Below are positions 20,982-30,494 of a DNA stretch of 64,000 nucleotides, piece by piece; the first letter of the stretch is position 1, and each line of letters opens with the position of its first letter. The stretch comes from Isoptericola sp. BMS4 (lineage in GTDB: Bacteria; Actinomycetota; Actinomycetes; Actinomycetales; Cellulomonadaceae): NCBI RefSeq assembly GCF_011634835.1, contig NZ_SIRP01000001.1, positions 2,497,025 to 2,561,024 of the forward strand, written 5' to 3'. The notes below the pieces were generated by a model. It made no database searches, was not told where the DNA came from, and saw nothing but the letters and a program-made list of their open reading frames with translations. The translations under genes and the position numbers were made by a program.

Positions 20982-21863
20982 TCACGCCGCGGGAGCCGCG
21001 AGCTCGCCCGCCAGCGCGGCGTCCATCGCCGCGACCGGTGCGGGCCGTCCCGTCATCAGCCGCACCTGCTCGACCGCCTGGTGCAGCAGCATCCGCTCGC
21101 CGCCCACGACGACGCCGCCCGCCGTCGCCCAGGCGCGGGACAGCGCCGTGGGGCGCGGGTCGTACACCACGTCCAGGAGCACGCCCGACGGCGTGGCGCC
21201 GCGCGCACCCAGCGCCGCAGCCACGGGGTCGGCCGCGTAGGCCGGCATCGTGGACACCACCACGTCGGCGTCCTGCAGGACGCGCAGGGAGGCGGTGGCG
21301 TCCAGCACCTCGAACCGCGGCGAGACGCCCATGCGGGCCGCCGCCTCCTGCAGCGCGCCGGTGCGCCCGAGCGAGCGCACGAGCACGCGCGGCGCCGTGC
21401 AGCCCAGCTCCCCGAGCGCCGCGAGCGTCGAGGACGCCGTCGCGCCGCCGCCGAGGACGACCGCGCTCGCCGCCGTGGCCTCCGGCCCGCGGCCCTGCGC
21501 CACGAACCCCTCGCGCAGGGCGGCCACCAGGCCGTACACGTCCGTGTTCGTGCCGGTGAGGCTCACGCCGTGCTGCGCGGTGCCGACGAGCACCGTGTTC
21601 ACGGCGCCGACGGCCCGCGCCAGCGGGTCCACGTGGTCCATCAGGTCGATGATCGCCTGCTTCAGCGGCATCGTCACGCTGAGCCCGGCCCAGCCGGCGT
21701 CCAGCCCCCGCACGAGCGCGGGGAGCTGTTCGACGGTAGTGTCGATCGCCGAGTAGCGCCAGCCGTCCAGGCCGAGCGCGTCGTAGGCGGCCGTGTGCAG
21801 CGCGGGCGACAGCGAGTGCGCCACCGGGTGGCCCAGCACCGCGGCGCGTCGGGAGACGGTCAT
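20982..21863 (-). CDS. aroE: Shikimate dehydrogenase
   Basis: 293 aa. Substrate motif GHPVAHSLSPALHTAAY, catalytic Lys in SVTMPLKQ, NTD in LTGTNTDVYG, and the Rossmann motif VLGGGATASSTLAAL. It reduces 3-dehydroshikimate. The ATG lies 1 nt past the mltG stop, so it belongs to the alaS-ruvX-mltG-aroE group common in actinobacteria. Confidence 0.96.
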   Translation of the reverse strand: MTVSRRAAVLGHPVAHSLSPALHTAAYDALGLDGWRYSAIDTTVEQLPALVRGLDAGWAGLSVTMPLKQAIIDLMDHVDPLARAVGAVNTVLVGTAQHGVSLTGTNTDVYGLVAALREGFVAQGRGPEATAASAVVLGGGATASSTLAALGELGCTAPRVLVRSLGRTGALQEAAARMGVSPRFEVLDATASLRVLQDADVVVSTMPAYAADPVAAALGARGATPSGVLLDVVYDPRPTALSRAWATAGGVVVGGERMLLHQAVEQVRLMTGRPAPVAAMDAALAGELAAPAA

Positions 21864-21864
21864 C

Positions 21865-23046
21865 TCAGTACCCGTTCTCCTCTTCCCACGCCCGGAGCTC
21901 CTCGACGTTCTGCTGGTGCTCGCCGAACGTCGACGCGAACTTGGTCTCGCCCGACTCGAGGTTCACCGTCACCCAGAAGAGCCAGTCGCCGTCGGCCGGG
22001 GCGGCCGTCGCCTCGATGGACGCGGCCCCCGGGTTGGCGATCGGGCCCGGCGGGAGCCCCTCGTGCACGTACGTGTTGTACGGGTTCTCCGGGTCCCTGG
22101 TGTCGTCCCGCGTCAGCTCCGTCCCGGAGATCCCCAGCCCGTACGCCACCGAGGCGTCGATCTGGAGCGGCATGTCGGAGTCGAGGCGGTTCTCGATGGC
22201 CCGCGCGATCTTGGGGCGGTCCTCGTCGTGCTTGCCCTCACGCTCCACGAGCGAGGCCTCGATCAAGGTGCTCTCCCAGTCCGACTCGGGCACCCCCGCG
22301 TCCTGGAGCTCGGTCTTCGTCTGCTTCACCATCGCCGACAGCAGGTCGACCGCACCGTCGCCGGGCTGCACGCTGTACGTCTTGGGGAACAGCCAGCCCT
22401 CGGCGTCGCCGTCGGCCGACTTCGGCAGGCCGATCTTCTTCGGCTTGTCCAGGGCGGCCTCGAGCTCCTCGCGCGTGATCGGCGTGACGGAGGCGACGCG
22501 GTCCACGATCTGCTCGACCGTGTACCCCTCCGGGATCGTGACGTCGGTCTGGACCTTCTCGTTCTTCACGAGCGCGGCCACGGCGTCGGACGCCTTCATC
22601 TGGCTGAGCAGCTGGTAGGTGCCCGGCTGGATGCCGGCGGCGGCCGGGTTCTCACCGAAGGCCTGGGTGAACGCCTCGGCGCTCGCCACGACGTCGGCCT
22701 CCGCCAGCACGGTCGCCATCTGCCCGCCGGTCGCCCCCTCGGGGATGACGACCTGCACGGGCTCGCCACCGGGGCCGGGATAGTCCTCGGCCTGGCTGCC
22801 GAGGAACGGCAGGTCGCCGGCCAGGTCGCCGAGCCGGTCCCAGAGCAGATAGCCGCCCGCGCCCACGAGGCCGAGGACGACGACCATGACGACGGCGGTG
22901 CGCTGCCGGCGGCGGCGCCGGCGCTTCGCCTTCGCCCGGCGGCTCGCCGACGAGCGGCTCCGCGAGGGCGGCGGCGACTCGGCCTGCCGCAGGGCGGGGT
23001 GCTCGAAGAGGTCCGTCACGCCGGAATCATCCTTGTCCGAGGGCAT
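21865..23046 (-). CDS. mltG: Endolytic murein transglycosylase MltG
   Basis: 393 aa. A long Arg/Lys/Ser-rich cytoplasmic tail (1-49), one transmembrane helix (about 50-68, AVVMVVVLGLVGAGGYLLW), then a LysM-like subdomain and the catalytic YceG domain. The catalytic Glu is in STLIEASLVEREG; PLQIDASVAYGLG, PYNTYVHEGLPPGPIANPG and FWVTVNLESGETKFASTFGEH are typical. It cleaves nascent glycan strands and sets their length. Confidence 0.96.
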   Translation of the reverse strand: MPSDKDDSGVTDLFEHPALRQAESPPPSRSRSSASRRAKAKRRRRRRQRTAVVMVVVLGLVGAGGYLLWDRLGDLAGDLPFLGSQAEDYPGPGGEPVQVVIPEGATGGQMATVLAEADVVASAEAFTQAFGENPAAAGIQPGTYQLLSQMKASDAVAALVKNEKVQTDVTIPEGYTVEQIVDRVASVTPITREELEAALDKPKKIGLPKSADGDAEGWLFPKTYSVQPGDGAVDLLSAMVKQTKTELQDAGVPESDWESTLIEASLVEREGKHDEDRPKIARAIENRLDSDMPLQIDASVAYGLGISGTELTRDDTRDPENPYNTYVHEGLPPGPIANPGAASIEATAAPADGDWLFWVTVNLESGETKFASTFGEHQQNVEELRAWEEENGY

Positions 23047-23082
23047 GTGTGGTGGTCACGGGGTCGGTCGCTGTCGCGGGGG

Positions 23083-23610
23083 TCATCGTCCCGCCTCACG
23101 CACCTCGACGAGCTCACCGGCGCGCTCCCTGGCCGCCCGCTCCGCGTCGAGTGCAGATTGCAGAATGATAACGGCTGCGGCCTGGTCCACGACAGACCGG
23201 TGCTTCTTCGTCTTCCGGCCCGCCTGGCGCAGCTGGGCGTGCGCCGACACCGTCGTCATGCGCTCGTCCACGAGACGCACCTCGACCGGCGCCACCGCCG
23301 CCGCGAGGCGACCCGCGAACTCGCGGGCGTCGGCGGTCGCCGCGCCCTCCGAGCCGGACAGGTGCCGGGGCAGCCCCACGTACACGACGGCCGCGAGCCG
23401 CTCGGAGACCTCCTGCGCGATCCGGGCGACGTCGGCCGTGACCGCCGGCGCGCCGGCCGTGCCCGCGGGCACCTCCAGCACGCGCGGCACGGTCTCCACC
23501 GGCGTCGCCACGAGCCCGTCCGGGTCGCTGCCGGCCAGCCCGATCCGGGCCTTGCCGACGTCCACACCGAGGCGCGCACCGCGCGGCAGGTCCTCCACCG
23601 CGGTGCTCAC
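23083..23610 (-). CDS. ruvX: RuvX/YqgF-type putative pre-16S rRNA nuclease (Holliday-junction resolvase fold)
   Basis: 175 aa. RNase H-like: LGVDVGKARIGLAGSD with the first catalytic Asp, VYVGLPRHLSGSEG, RLVDERMTTVSA and VVDQAAAVIILQ. I chose GTG 23610, 8 nt past the alaS stop; longer frames overlap alaS and are not conserved. Essential in many bacteria for 16S 5' maturation. Confidence 0.94.
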   Translation of the reverse strand: MSTAVEDLPRGARLGVDVGKARIGLAGSDPDGLVATPVETVPRVLEVPAGTAGAPAVTADVARIAQEVSERLAAVVYVGLPRHLSGSEGAATADAREFAGRLAAAVAPVEVRLVDERMTTVSAHAQLRQAGRKTKKHRSVVDQAAAVIILQSALDAERAARERAGELVEVREAGR

Positions 23611-23617
23611 CGCCGGC

Positions 23618-26317
23618 TCACGCCCCCGCACGCGCCGCGCGGACGCCGTCGACGACGCCGGCCAGGGCCCCGGGCAGCGCGGCCGCGTCGGTACCGCCAC
23701 CCTGGGCGAGGTCCGGCTTGCCGCCGCCCCCGCCGCCGAGGGCCTTCGCCGCGCTCTTCACGAAGTCGCCCGCACGCAGGCCGGCATCCCGGGCGCCGGC
23801 GTTCGTCGCCACGACGACGAGCGGCCGCCCGCCGGCCACGCCCCCGACGGCGACGAGTGCCGGGTCGGCGTCGCCGAGACGGCCCCGCACGTCGAGCGCG
23901 AGGGCGCGCAGGTCGTCGGCCGAGGCCACCTCGCCGGCGTCGTGCGTCACGACGCGCACGTCACCGACCCGCGGCGCTTCCGCGGCCAGAGAACCGGCGG
24001 CCACGAGGAGCTGCGCCTGCCGCAGGCCCGCGAGCTCCTTCTCCGTCTCCTTGAGCCGCGACAGCAGCGACCCCACACGGTCGGCGAGCTCGTCCGGGCG
24101 GGCGCCCAGCAGGCCGGTCAGCTGGCCCACGAGGGCGTGCTCCTTGGCCTGGAACCCGTACGCGCCGTCGCCGACGAGCGCGTCGACGCGCCGCACGCCG
24201 GACCCGATCGACGACTCGCCGAGCAGCGCGACGCGCCCGACCTCGCCGGTCGCCCCCACGTGGGTCCCGCCGCACAGCTCGCGCGACCAGTCACCGCCGA
24301 TCGACACGACGCGCACGCGGTCGCCGTACTTCTCGCCGAACAGCGCCATCGCGCCCTGCGCCTTCGCCTCGTCGAGCGACATGACGGCGTCCGTCACCTC
24401 GAGGTTCTCGGCGAGCCGCGTGTTGACCCGCTCCTCGATCTCCCCCAGCGCGGAGGAGTCGACCGCGGTCGGCGAGCGGAAGTCGAACCGCACGCGGCTC
24501 GGAGCGTTCTCGGACCCGGCCTGCGTGCGGTCGGGACCGACCATCTCGTGCAGGGCCTTGTGGATCATGTGGGTCGCCGAGTGGGCGCGGCTGATGGCCA
24601 CGCGCCGGTCGACGTCGATGCTGGCCAGGCCCTTGTCGTCGAGCGCGACCGTGCCCTCGACCAGGCGCCCGCGGTGCACGGACAGCCCCTTGATCGGGCG
24701 CTGCACGTCGTCGACCTCGACGATGGCGCCACCGTCGAGCACGATCGTGCCCTGGTCGGCGAGCTGCCCGCCCGCCTCCGCGTAGAACGGCGTCCGGTCG
24801 AGCACGACCTCCACCGCGGCGGGGGCGGTCGCGGCCGGGGCGGGCCCGCCGTCCACGAGGAGGCCCGCGACCCGCACCGTGGCCTGAGTGTCGGTGTAGC
24901 CGAGGAACTCGACCTCGCGGGTCAGGTCCTTCGACAGGGTCTCGTAGGCGCGCAGGTCCGCGTGCCCCGTCTTCTTGGCCAGGGCGTCCGCGCGGGCGCG
25001 CTGCTTCTGCTCCGCCATGAGGTCGCGGAACGCCTTCTCGTCGACCTGCACGCCCTGCTCGCCGGCCATCTCCAGCGTGAGGTCGATCGGGAAGCCGTAG
25101 GTGTCGTGCAGCCGGAACGCCTCGGCCCCGGCGAGCACCGGCGTCCCGCCCTCGGAGGCCGAGCGCACCTTGCGCACGGCCGTGTCGAGGATGGTGGTGC
25201 CGGCGGCCAGGGTGCGGCGGAAGGCGTCCTCCTCCGCGTACGCCACGTCGCTGATGCGGCCGAACTCGGCGTCGAGCTCCGGGTAGGAGGCCTTCATGAG
25301 GTCCTTCGACACGGGCAGCAGCTCGGGCAGGGCGACGGCGTCGACCCCCAGCAGGCGCACGGCGCGCACGGCCCGGCGGATGAGCCGGCGCAGCACATAG
25401 CCACGGCCCTCGTTGGACGGGCGCACACCGTCCCCGATGACCATGAGCGACGACCGCACGTGGTCGGCGATCACGCGCATGCGCACGTCGTCCTCGGCGT
25501 CCGCCCCGTAGCGCTTGCCCGTCATCTCCTCCACGCGGGCGATGACCGGGTAGACCTCGTCGATCTCGTAGAGGTTCTCCTTGCCCTGGAGCAGGTAGGC
25601 GATCCGCTCCAGCCCGGCGCCCGTGTCGATGCTCTTGTGCTCGAGCTCGCCCAGCAGCGGGTAGCTCTTGCCCTGGCCCTCGCCGCGGACGAACTCGTCG
25701 AAGACGAGGTTCCAGATCTCGAGGTACCGGTCACCGCCGGGGTCGACGGTGCCGCCGGCCGCCTCCGGCCCGTACGCGGGCCCGCGGTCGTAGTGCCACT
25801 CGGCGCACGGTCCGGCCGGGCCCGGCTGGCCCGTGTCCCAGAAGTTCTCCTCGCGCGGCAGGCGCACGATGTGCTTCGGGTCGAGCCCGACGCCCTTCGT
25901 CAGCGCCTCGTAGGCCTCGGCGTCCTGCTCCCAGATCGTCACCCACAGCCGGTCGCCGTCGAGCCCGTACCCGCCGGCGCCCTGCTCGGTCGTCAGGAGC
26001 TCCCACGCGAAGTCGATGGCCTCGCGCTTGAAGTAGTCGCCGAACGAGAAGTTGCCGTTCATCTGGAAGAACGTGCCGTGGCGCGTGGTGCGGCCCACGT
26101 TCTCGATGTCGTTCGTGCGGATGCACTTCTGCACGCTCGCGGCGCGCGGCCACGGCGCCTGCTCGGTGCCGAGGATGTACGGGATGAAGGGCACCATGCC
26201 CGCGATGGTGAACAGGATCGAGGGGTCGGGCGAGACCAGGGGCACGCTCGGCACGATCTCGTGGTCCTTGGAGGCGAAGTAGTCGAGCCAACGCTGACGG
26301 ATCTCGGCGGTGCGCAT
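23618..26317 (-). CDS. alaS: Alanyl-tRNA synthetase
   Basis: 899 aa, full length. N-terminal class II catalytic domain with FTIAGMVPFIPYILG and KCIRTNDIENVGRTTRHGTFFQM; the editing domain has HSATHMIHKALHEM (HxxxH) and ELCGGTHVGATGE (Cys/His zinc site); the C-terminal DHHA1-like region ends with a Gly-rich stretch (GGGGGGKPDLAQGGG). The start has AAGGA upstream. First gene of the unit leading to aroE. Confidence 0.98.
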   Translation of the reverse strand: MRTAEIRQRWLDYFASKDHEIVPSVPLVSPDPSILFTIAGMVPFIPYILGTEQAPWPRAASVQKCIRTNDIENVGRTTRHGTFFQMNGNFSFGDYFKREAIDFAWELLTTEQGAGGYGLDGDRLWVTIWEQDAEAYEALTKGVGLDPKHIVRLPREENFWDTGQPGPAGPCAEWHYDRGPAYGPEAAGGTVDPGGDRYLEIWNLVFDEFVRGEGQGKSYPLLGELEHKSIDTGAGLERIAYLLQGKENLYEIDEVYPVIARVEEMTGKRYGADAEDDVRMRVIADHVRSSLMVIGDGVRPSNEGRGYVLRRLIRRAVRAVRLLGVDAVALPELLPVSKDLMKASYPELDAEFGRISDVAYAEEDAFRRTLAAGTTILDTAVRKVRSASEGGTPVLAGAEAFRLHDTYGFPIDLTLEMAGEQGVQVDEKAFRDLMAEQKQRARADALAKKTGHADLRAYETLSKDLTREVEFLGYTDTQATVRVAGLLVDGGPAPAATAPAAVEVVLDRTPFYAEAGGQLADQGTIVLDGGAIVEVDDVQRPIKGLSVHRGRLVEGTVALDDKGLASIDVDRRVAISRAHSATHMIHKALHEMVGPDRTQAGSENAPSRVRFDFRSPTAVDSSALGEIEERVNTRLAENLEVTDAVMSLDEAKAQGAMALFGEKYGDRVRVVSIGGDWSRELCGGTHVGATGEVGRVALLGESSIGSGVRRVDALVGDGAYGFQAKEHALVGQLTGLLGARPDELADRVGSLLSRLKETEKELAGLRQAQLLVAAGSLAAEAPRVGDVRVVTHDAGEVASADDLRALALDVRGRLGDADPALVAVGGVAGGRPLVVVATNAGARDAGLRAGDFVKSAAKALGGGGGGKPDLAQGGGTDAAALPGALAGVVDGVRAARAGA

Positions 26318-26434
26318 GGTGTCCTTCGTGTGGTGTGACGGGCGGGGCCGGCCGGTGTCCGGTCCCTTCCCATTCTCCCGCCTTCGGGGAGCTGGTCTGA
26401 ACGGAATTCGCGGTGCTGGCTCAGGGATGCTGGC

Positions 26435-26857
26435 TCAGAACGAGTAGCCGAGCCGTGCCTCGTCGTTGTCGGCGTCCCTGTCGACGTCCGTGTGGTCGCG
26501 CCTGTCGCCGGGCACCGCGCGCCAGGCGTCGGGCCGGGCCGCGTGCCGGGGACGGGCGCCGCGCCCGCCTGTGACGTCGCCGGGCCGCAGCCCGCTCGCG
26601 CGGACGTCGTCGGGGTCCGGCTGCCCCTCGGCCAGCAGGGCGGCAGTCAGCTCGACCTCGCGCCGGTCGCGCGCCCGCACGAACTCGCTCCGGAAGGCGC
26701 CCAGGAACGTCTCGGCCGTACGGCCGGCGTCCTGCGCGGCGCGCTCGGCACGGTCGACGACCGCCTGCGGGGTGTAGCGCAGCAGCACCTTGCGGCCCCG
26801 CTGGACGACGACGACGGTCGCCACGGCGCCGACGCCGACCCAGAACAGCCGGCGCAT
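26435..26857 (-). CDS. DUF6167-type membrane-anchored protein
   Basis: 140 aa. One N-terminal transmembrane helix (RRLFWVGVGAVATVVVVQRG), a region predicted helical (YTPQAVVDRAERAAQDAGRTAETFLGAFRSEFVRARDRRE), then a disordered Arg/Asp-rich tail. The type is known immediately upstream of alaS in actinobacteria, paired with a DUF948 protein as here (TGATG overlap). Function unknown. Confidence 0.8.
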   Translation of the reverse strand: MRRLFWVGVGAVATVVVVQRGRKVLLRYTPQAVVDRAERAAQDAGRTAETFLGAFRSEFVRARDRREVELTAALLAEGQPDPDDVRASGLRPGDVTGGRGARPRHAARPDAWRAVPGDRRDHTDVDRDADNDEARLGYSF

Positions 26858-27252
26858 CAGCGGTCCGTCCCGCTCGCCGCGCCGTCGGCTCCCCCGCGCG
26901 CGCGGCGGGCGGCGCCCGCGAAGGCCTGGCGGACGCCGTACGAGAACGCCGCGACCTTCACCAGCGGGCGCCCCAGCGTCGCGGCGTACAGGCCGGTGAG
27001 CGCCGACACGTTCTCGCTCACCTGCGCGGCGGACGTCGTGATGGTGTCGACCTTCACGAGCTGGTCGTTCGTCGACGAGACGGTGGTGGCGGCCTCGTCC
27101 AGGATCGGCACGGAGTGCTCGGTGACCTCGCGGATGCTGCGGGTGGCCTCGTCGAACACGCGCCCCAGCTTCACCAGCGGGACGGCGAGCAGGCCCACCA
27201 GCAGCACGAACGCCACGGCCGCGATGAGCCCGGCGACGTCACCCACACTCAT
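26857..27252 (-). CDS. DUF948 membrane protein
   Basis: 131 aa. N-terminal transmembrane segment (VAGLIAAVAFVLLVGLLAVPLV) followed by a long amphipathic helix rich in Thr/Ser/Asp heptads (VFDEATRSIREVTEHSVPILDEAATTVSS), as in DUF948. AGGAGGAG precedes the ATG. A TAGGGT -10 lies about 40 nt upstream. Probably a membrane-associated structural protein; role unknown. Confidence 0.83.
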   Translation of the reverse strand: MSVGDVAGLIAAVAFVLLVGLLAVPLVKLGRVFDEATRSIREVTEHSVPILDEAATTVSSTNDQLVKVDTITTSAAQVSENVSALTGLYAATLGRPLVKVAAFSYGVRQAFAGAARRARGGADGAASGTDR

Positions 27253-27360
27253 GAAGATCCACTCCTCCTACTCGGGCGCGAAAGACCCTGGTCACCCTAT
27301 CCCGACCGGCCAGGCCGGAAGCCACGACGCCCCGCCCCCGACGCGCCCGACGAGGGACGA

Positions 27361-27401
27361 CGGACGCCCCGCCCCCCGCACAGCGGGTGACGGGGCGTCC
27401 G
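27361..27401 (-). terminator. Terminator downstream of rpsD
   Basis: 11-bp perfect arms (27361-27371 and 27391-27401) enclose a smaller stem-loop (CCCGC/GCGGG). It ends 18 nt past the rpsD stop. Confidence 0.75.
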
Positions 27402-27419
27402 GGGAGCCTCGACGGCGCG

Positions 27420-28046
27420 TCAGCGAGCGTAGAACTCGACGACGAGCTGCACGTCGCAGGTCACGGGGACCTCGGCGCGCTTGGGCGCGCGGGTCAGCGT
27501 GGCCGACAGCTTCTCCAGGCTGACGTCCAGGTAGCCCGGGACCGCCGGCAGCACGTCGCGGTGCGCACCCGCGGCGGCGACCTGGAACGGGGTCGTGGCC
27601 TGGGACTTCGGCTTGACCTGGATGGTCTGGCCCGGCTTCACGCGGAACGACGGGCGGTCCACGATCTTGCCGTCGACCAGGATGTGACGGTGGGTCACGG
27701 CCTGACGGGCCTGCAGGATCGTGCGGCCGAAGCCCGCGCGCAGCACGAGGGCGTCGAGGCGGGTCTCGAGGTCCTCGACCATGACCTCACCGGTCAGGCC
27801 CGGGTGCTTGCGGGAGTTCTCGTACACCTTGACGAGCTGCTTCTCGCGCAGCGCGTACTGGGCGCGCAGGCGCTGCTTCTCGCGCAGGCGGACGGCGTAG
27901 TCCGACTCGGTGCGACGGCGGGCGCGGCCGTGTTCACCCGGCGGGTACGGGCGCTTCTCGAAGTGGCGGACGGCCTTCGGCGTGAGCGGGAGGCCGAGCT
28001 TGCGGCTCAGGCGAACCTGGCGGCGCGACTTGGTGACAGCGGTCAC
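27420..28046 (-). CDS. rpsD: 30S ribosomal protein S4
   Basis: 208 aa. [16 protein letters not shown] at the N-terminus, then the S4 RNA-binding domain ([38 protein letters not shown]). No Cys near the N-terminus, so it is the zinc-independent C-minus form. The gene stands alone rather than in the rpsM-rpsK-rpoA cluster, as in many actinobacteria. GTG 28046 has AGGAAG upstream. Confidence 0.97.
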   Translation of the reverse strand: MTAVTKSRRQVRLSRKLGLPLTPKAVRHFEKRPYPPGEHGRARRRTESDYAVRLREKQRLRAQYALREKQLVKVYENSRKHPGLTGEVMVEDLETRLDALVLRAGFGRTILQARQAVTHRHILVDGKIVDRPSFRVKPGQTIQVKPKSQATTPFQVAAAGAHRDVLPAVPGYLDVSLEKLSATLTRAPKRAEVPVTCDVQLVVEFYAR

Positions 28047-28234
28047 TGTTGCTTCCTGTCCTGTGGTGATGGATGAGGTCACACCCGAGGCGACCGGGAC
28101 CGGACGGGCCGGACCGGAGGTCGGGTGCGGGACCAGCCGACGGGGCGCTCGCGCGTCCACTCCAGGTGGCACGCCAACGCCCGCGGGGCCGAGGTCCCAG
28201 GCGGTAGCCGCGAAACGGCAACCGCAGCATCCTA
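28047..28234 (-). promoter_or_regulatory. rpsD promoter (TAGGAT) and long 5' leader
   Basis: A good -10 TAGGAT lies at 28234-28229, giving a leader of about 175 nt with several G+C-rich stem possibilities before the GTG at 28046. S4 represses its own mRNA in other bacteria, so this leader is a candidate S4 target. The -10 is read directly; the regulation is inferred. Confidence 0.45.
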
Positions 28235-28265
28235 CCGCATCGGCGGGGCGTCGAGGGCCCGGCCC

Positions 28266-29657
28266 TCACGTCCGCGGTGCGTCCGCGAGGATCTCCCGGA
28301 TCCGGTCCAGCCGCTCGCCGACCTGGCGCTCGAAGCCCCGGTCGCTCGGCGCGTAGTAGCGCCGCCCGTCCAGCTCGTCGGGAAGGTACCGCTGCGGCGC
28401 GACGGCGTGCGGGGCGTCGTGCGCGTACCGGTACCCGTCACCGTGCCCCAGCGCCGACGCGCCGGAGTAGTGGGAGTCCCGCAGGTGCGGGGGCACGACG
28501 CCTGCCTTGCCGGCCCGCACGTCGGCCAGGGCGGCGTCCACGCCGAGATAGGCGGCGTTCGACTTCGGGGCTGTCGCGAGGTGGACCACGGCCTCGGCGA
28601 GCACGATCCGCCCCTCCGGCATGCCGATCAGCTGGACGGCCTGCGCCGCGGCCACGGCGGTCTGCAGCGCCGACGGGTCGGCCATCCCGACGTCCTCGGC
28701 CGCGGAGATCACCAGCCGGCGGGCGATGAAGCGCGGGTCCTCCCCCGCCGCGACCATTCGCGCGAGGTAGTGCAGGGCCGCGTCCACGTCCGAGCCGCGG
28801 ATCGACTTGATGAACGCCGAGACCACGTCGTAGTGCTGGTCGCCGTCCCGGTCGTAGCGCACCGCGGCGACGTCGACCGCCCGCTCGATCGTGTCCAGGT
28901 CGAGCGTGACGGGGTCCCCGCCGCCCCCCGACGGCTCGTCGGCCAGCGCGGCCCCCGCCGCGGCCTCGAGGATCGTCAGCGCCTTGCGGGCGTCGCCGCC
29001 TGCCATGCGCAGGAGCTGCTCCTCGGCGTCGGCCGCGAGCTCGACCGCTGCGCCCAGGCCACGCTCGTCGACCACGGCACGGCGCACCAGCGCGCGGACG
29101 TCGTCGGTCGTCAGCGGCTTGAGGGTGAGCAGCAGGGACCGGCTCAGCAGGGGCGAGTTGACGGAGAAGGACGGGTTCTCCGTGGTGGCCGCGACCAGGG
29201 TCACCCACCGGTTCTCGACGCTCGGCAGCAGGGCGTCCTGCTGCGTCTTGGAGAACCGGTGCACCTCGTCGATGAACAGGACGGTCTCCTCGCCGCCGAC
29301 GAGCCGCCGGCGTGCGTCCTGGACCACCTGCCGGACGTCCTTGACGCCGGCGGTCACCGCGGACAGCTCCACGAACCTGCGGCCGGAGGCGGTGGCGACG
29401 AGGTAGGCCAGCGTCGTCTTGCCCACCCCCGGCGGCCCCCACAGGATGACCGACCCGGGCGCCGCGCGGCGGGCGGCCTCGTCCGCGGGCTGCACCAGCC
29501 GCCGCAGCGGCGAGCCCGCCACGAGCAGGTGCTCCTGACCGGCCACCTCGTCGAGGGTGGCGGGCCGCATACGCACGGCCAGCGGGGCTCCCGGACCGGG
29601 ACGCGTGGTCACCGGGGTTCCGTGCTCACCGGTGGTCACGGTCTCGAACAGGTCCAT
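28266..29657 (-). CDS. rarA: Replication-associated recombination protein A (MgsA/RarA AAA+ ATPase)
   Basis: 463 aa. Walker [19 protein letters not shown], Walker [18 protein letters not shown], sensor 1 [13 protein letters not shown], then the tetramerisation domain ([32 protein letters not shown]). It acts at stalled replication forks. A TAGGCT -10 at 29670-29665 ends 7 nt before the ATG, suggesting a leaderless message. Divergent from the two-component operon. Confidence 0.96.
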   Translation of the reverse strand: MDLFETVTTGEHGTPVTTRPGPGAPLAVRMRPATLDEVAGQEHLLVAGSPLRRLVQPADEAARRAAPGSVILWGPPGVGKTTLAYLVATASGRRFVELSAVTAGVKDVRQVVQDARRRLVGGEETVLFIDEVHRFSKTQQDALLPSVENRWVTLVAATTENPSFSVNSPLLSRSLLLTLKPLTTDDVRALVRRAVVDERGLGAAVELAADAEEQLLRMAGGDARKALTILEAAAGAALADEPSGGGGDPVTLDLDTIERAVDVAAVRYDRDGDQHYDVVSAFIKSIRGSDVDAALHYLARMVAAGEDPRFIARRLVISAAEDVGMADPSALQTAVAAAQAVQLIGMPEGRIVLAEAVVHLATAPKSNAAYLGVDAALADVRAGKAGVVPPHLRDSHYSGASALGHGDGYRYAHDAPHAVAPQRYLPDELDGRRYYAPSDRGFERQVGERLDRIREILADAPRT

Positions 29658-29786
29658 GGTCCCCAGCCTACGGACCGGGTACGACAGCGCTGCGACACGG
29701 GCCTGGCCGGCGCGGACGTGACGCGACCGCGCGCCGGACCTCCGCTACTCTCGCGTGGCGGACGCGTCGAGAGTGAGGTGGGACAC

Positions 29787-30482
29787 GTGCAGCTGCTCGT
29801 GGTCGAGGACGACCAGCACGTGGCCGCTGCCCTCGTCTCGGTGCTGCGCCGCCACGGGTTCGACGTCGTGCACGCCCCGGACGGCGCCACCGCGATCGGC
29901 GCTCTCGGGCCGCGCACCGACCTGGTGCTGCTGGACCTGGCGCTGCCCGACCTCGACGGGTTCGAGGTGTGCCGCCGCATCCGCGCGGTCTCCGAGGTCC
30001 CCGTCATCATGGTGACGGCACGCACCCAGCTCGACGCGCGGGTCCGCGGCCTGCGCATGGGGGCCGACGACTACGTCACCAAGCCGTACGACCTGCCGGA
30101 GGTGCTCGCCCGCATCGACGCCGTCCTGCGGCGCGGGCGGGCGCGCGAGCGGGACGCGCACGGCGACTCCCCCCGGGTGGACGTGCCCCCGTTCACCGTC
30201 GACCTCGCGGCCCGGGAGGTCCGGGGCCCCGACGGCGCCCCGGTCCCCCTGTCGCTCAAGGAGTTCGACCTCCTCGCGCTGCTGTCCCGGAACGCCGGCG
30301 TCGCCCTGCCCCGCGAGCAGATCCTGCGGGACGTGTGGGGGTCGAGCTGGAAGGGCCTCGGGCGCACCCTGGAGGTGCACGTCGCCTCCCTGCGGCGCAA
30401 GCTCGCCGACGCCGCCGCCGGCGGGTCCGACGTCGTCCAGACCGTGCGAGGCGTGGGCTACCGCGTCTCCGCGGCGCGCTGA
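29787..30482 (+). CDS. OmpR-family response regulator
   Basis: 231 aa. Receiver domain with acidic VEDD, phospho-acceptor Asp50 (LVLLDLALPDLDGFE), Thr in VTART and Lys99 (VTKPYD). The C-terminal winged helix (SLKEFDLLALLSRNAG, TLEVHVASLRRKLAD, VRGVGYRV) is complete. The start is GTG 29787 with GAGGTGGG upstream; a TACTCT -10 at 29746-29751 is plausible. First gene of an operon with a kinase and a TAXI receptor. Confidence 0.94.
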   Translation: MQLLVVEDDQHVAAALVSVLRRHGFDVVHAPDGATAIGALGPRTDLVLLDLALPDLDGFEVCRRIRAVSEVPVIMVTARTQLDARVRGLRMGADDYVTKPYDLPEVLARIDAVLRRGRARERDAHGDSPRVDVPPFTVDLAAREVRGPDGAPVPLSLKEFDLLALLSRNAGVALPREQILRDVWGSSWKGLGRTLEVHVASLRRKLADAAAGGSDVVQTVRGVGYRVSAAR

Positions 30483-30494
30483 GGGGGCCCGCTC

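Noticed and set aside
19791..22478. Open frame of about 900 codons on the plus strand across aroC, aroE and mltG
   Set aside because: Codons are the shadow of the true minus-strand genes; His/Arg/Asp-rich composition and no family motifs.
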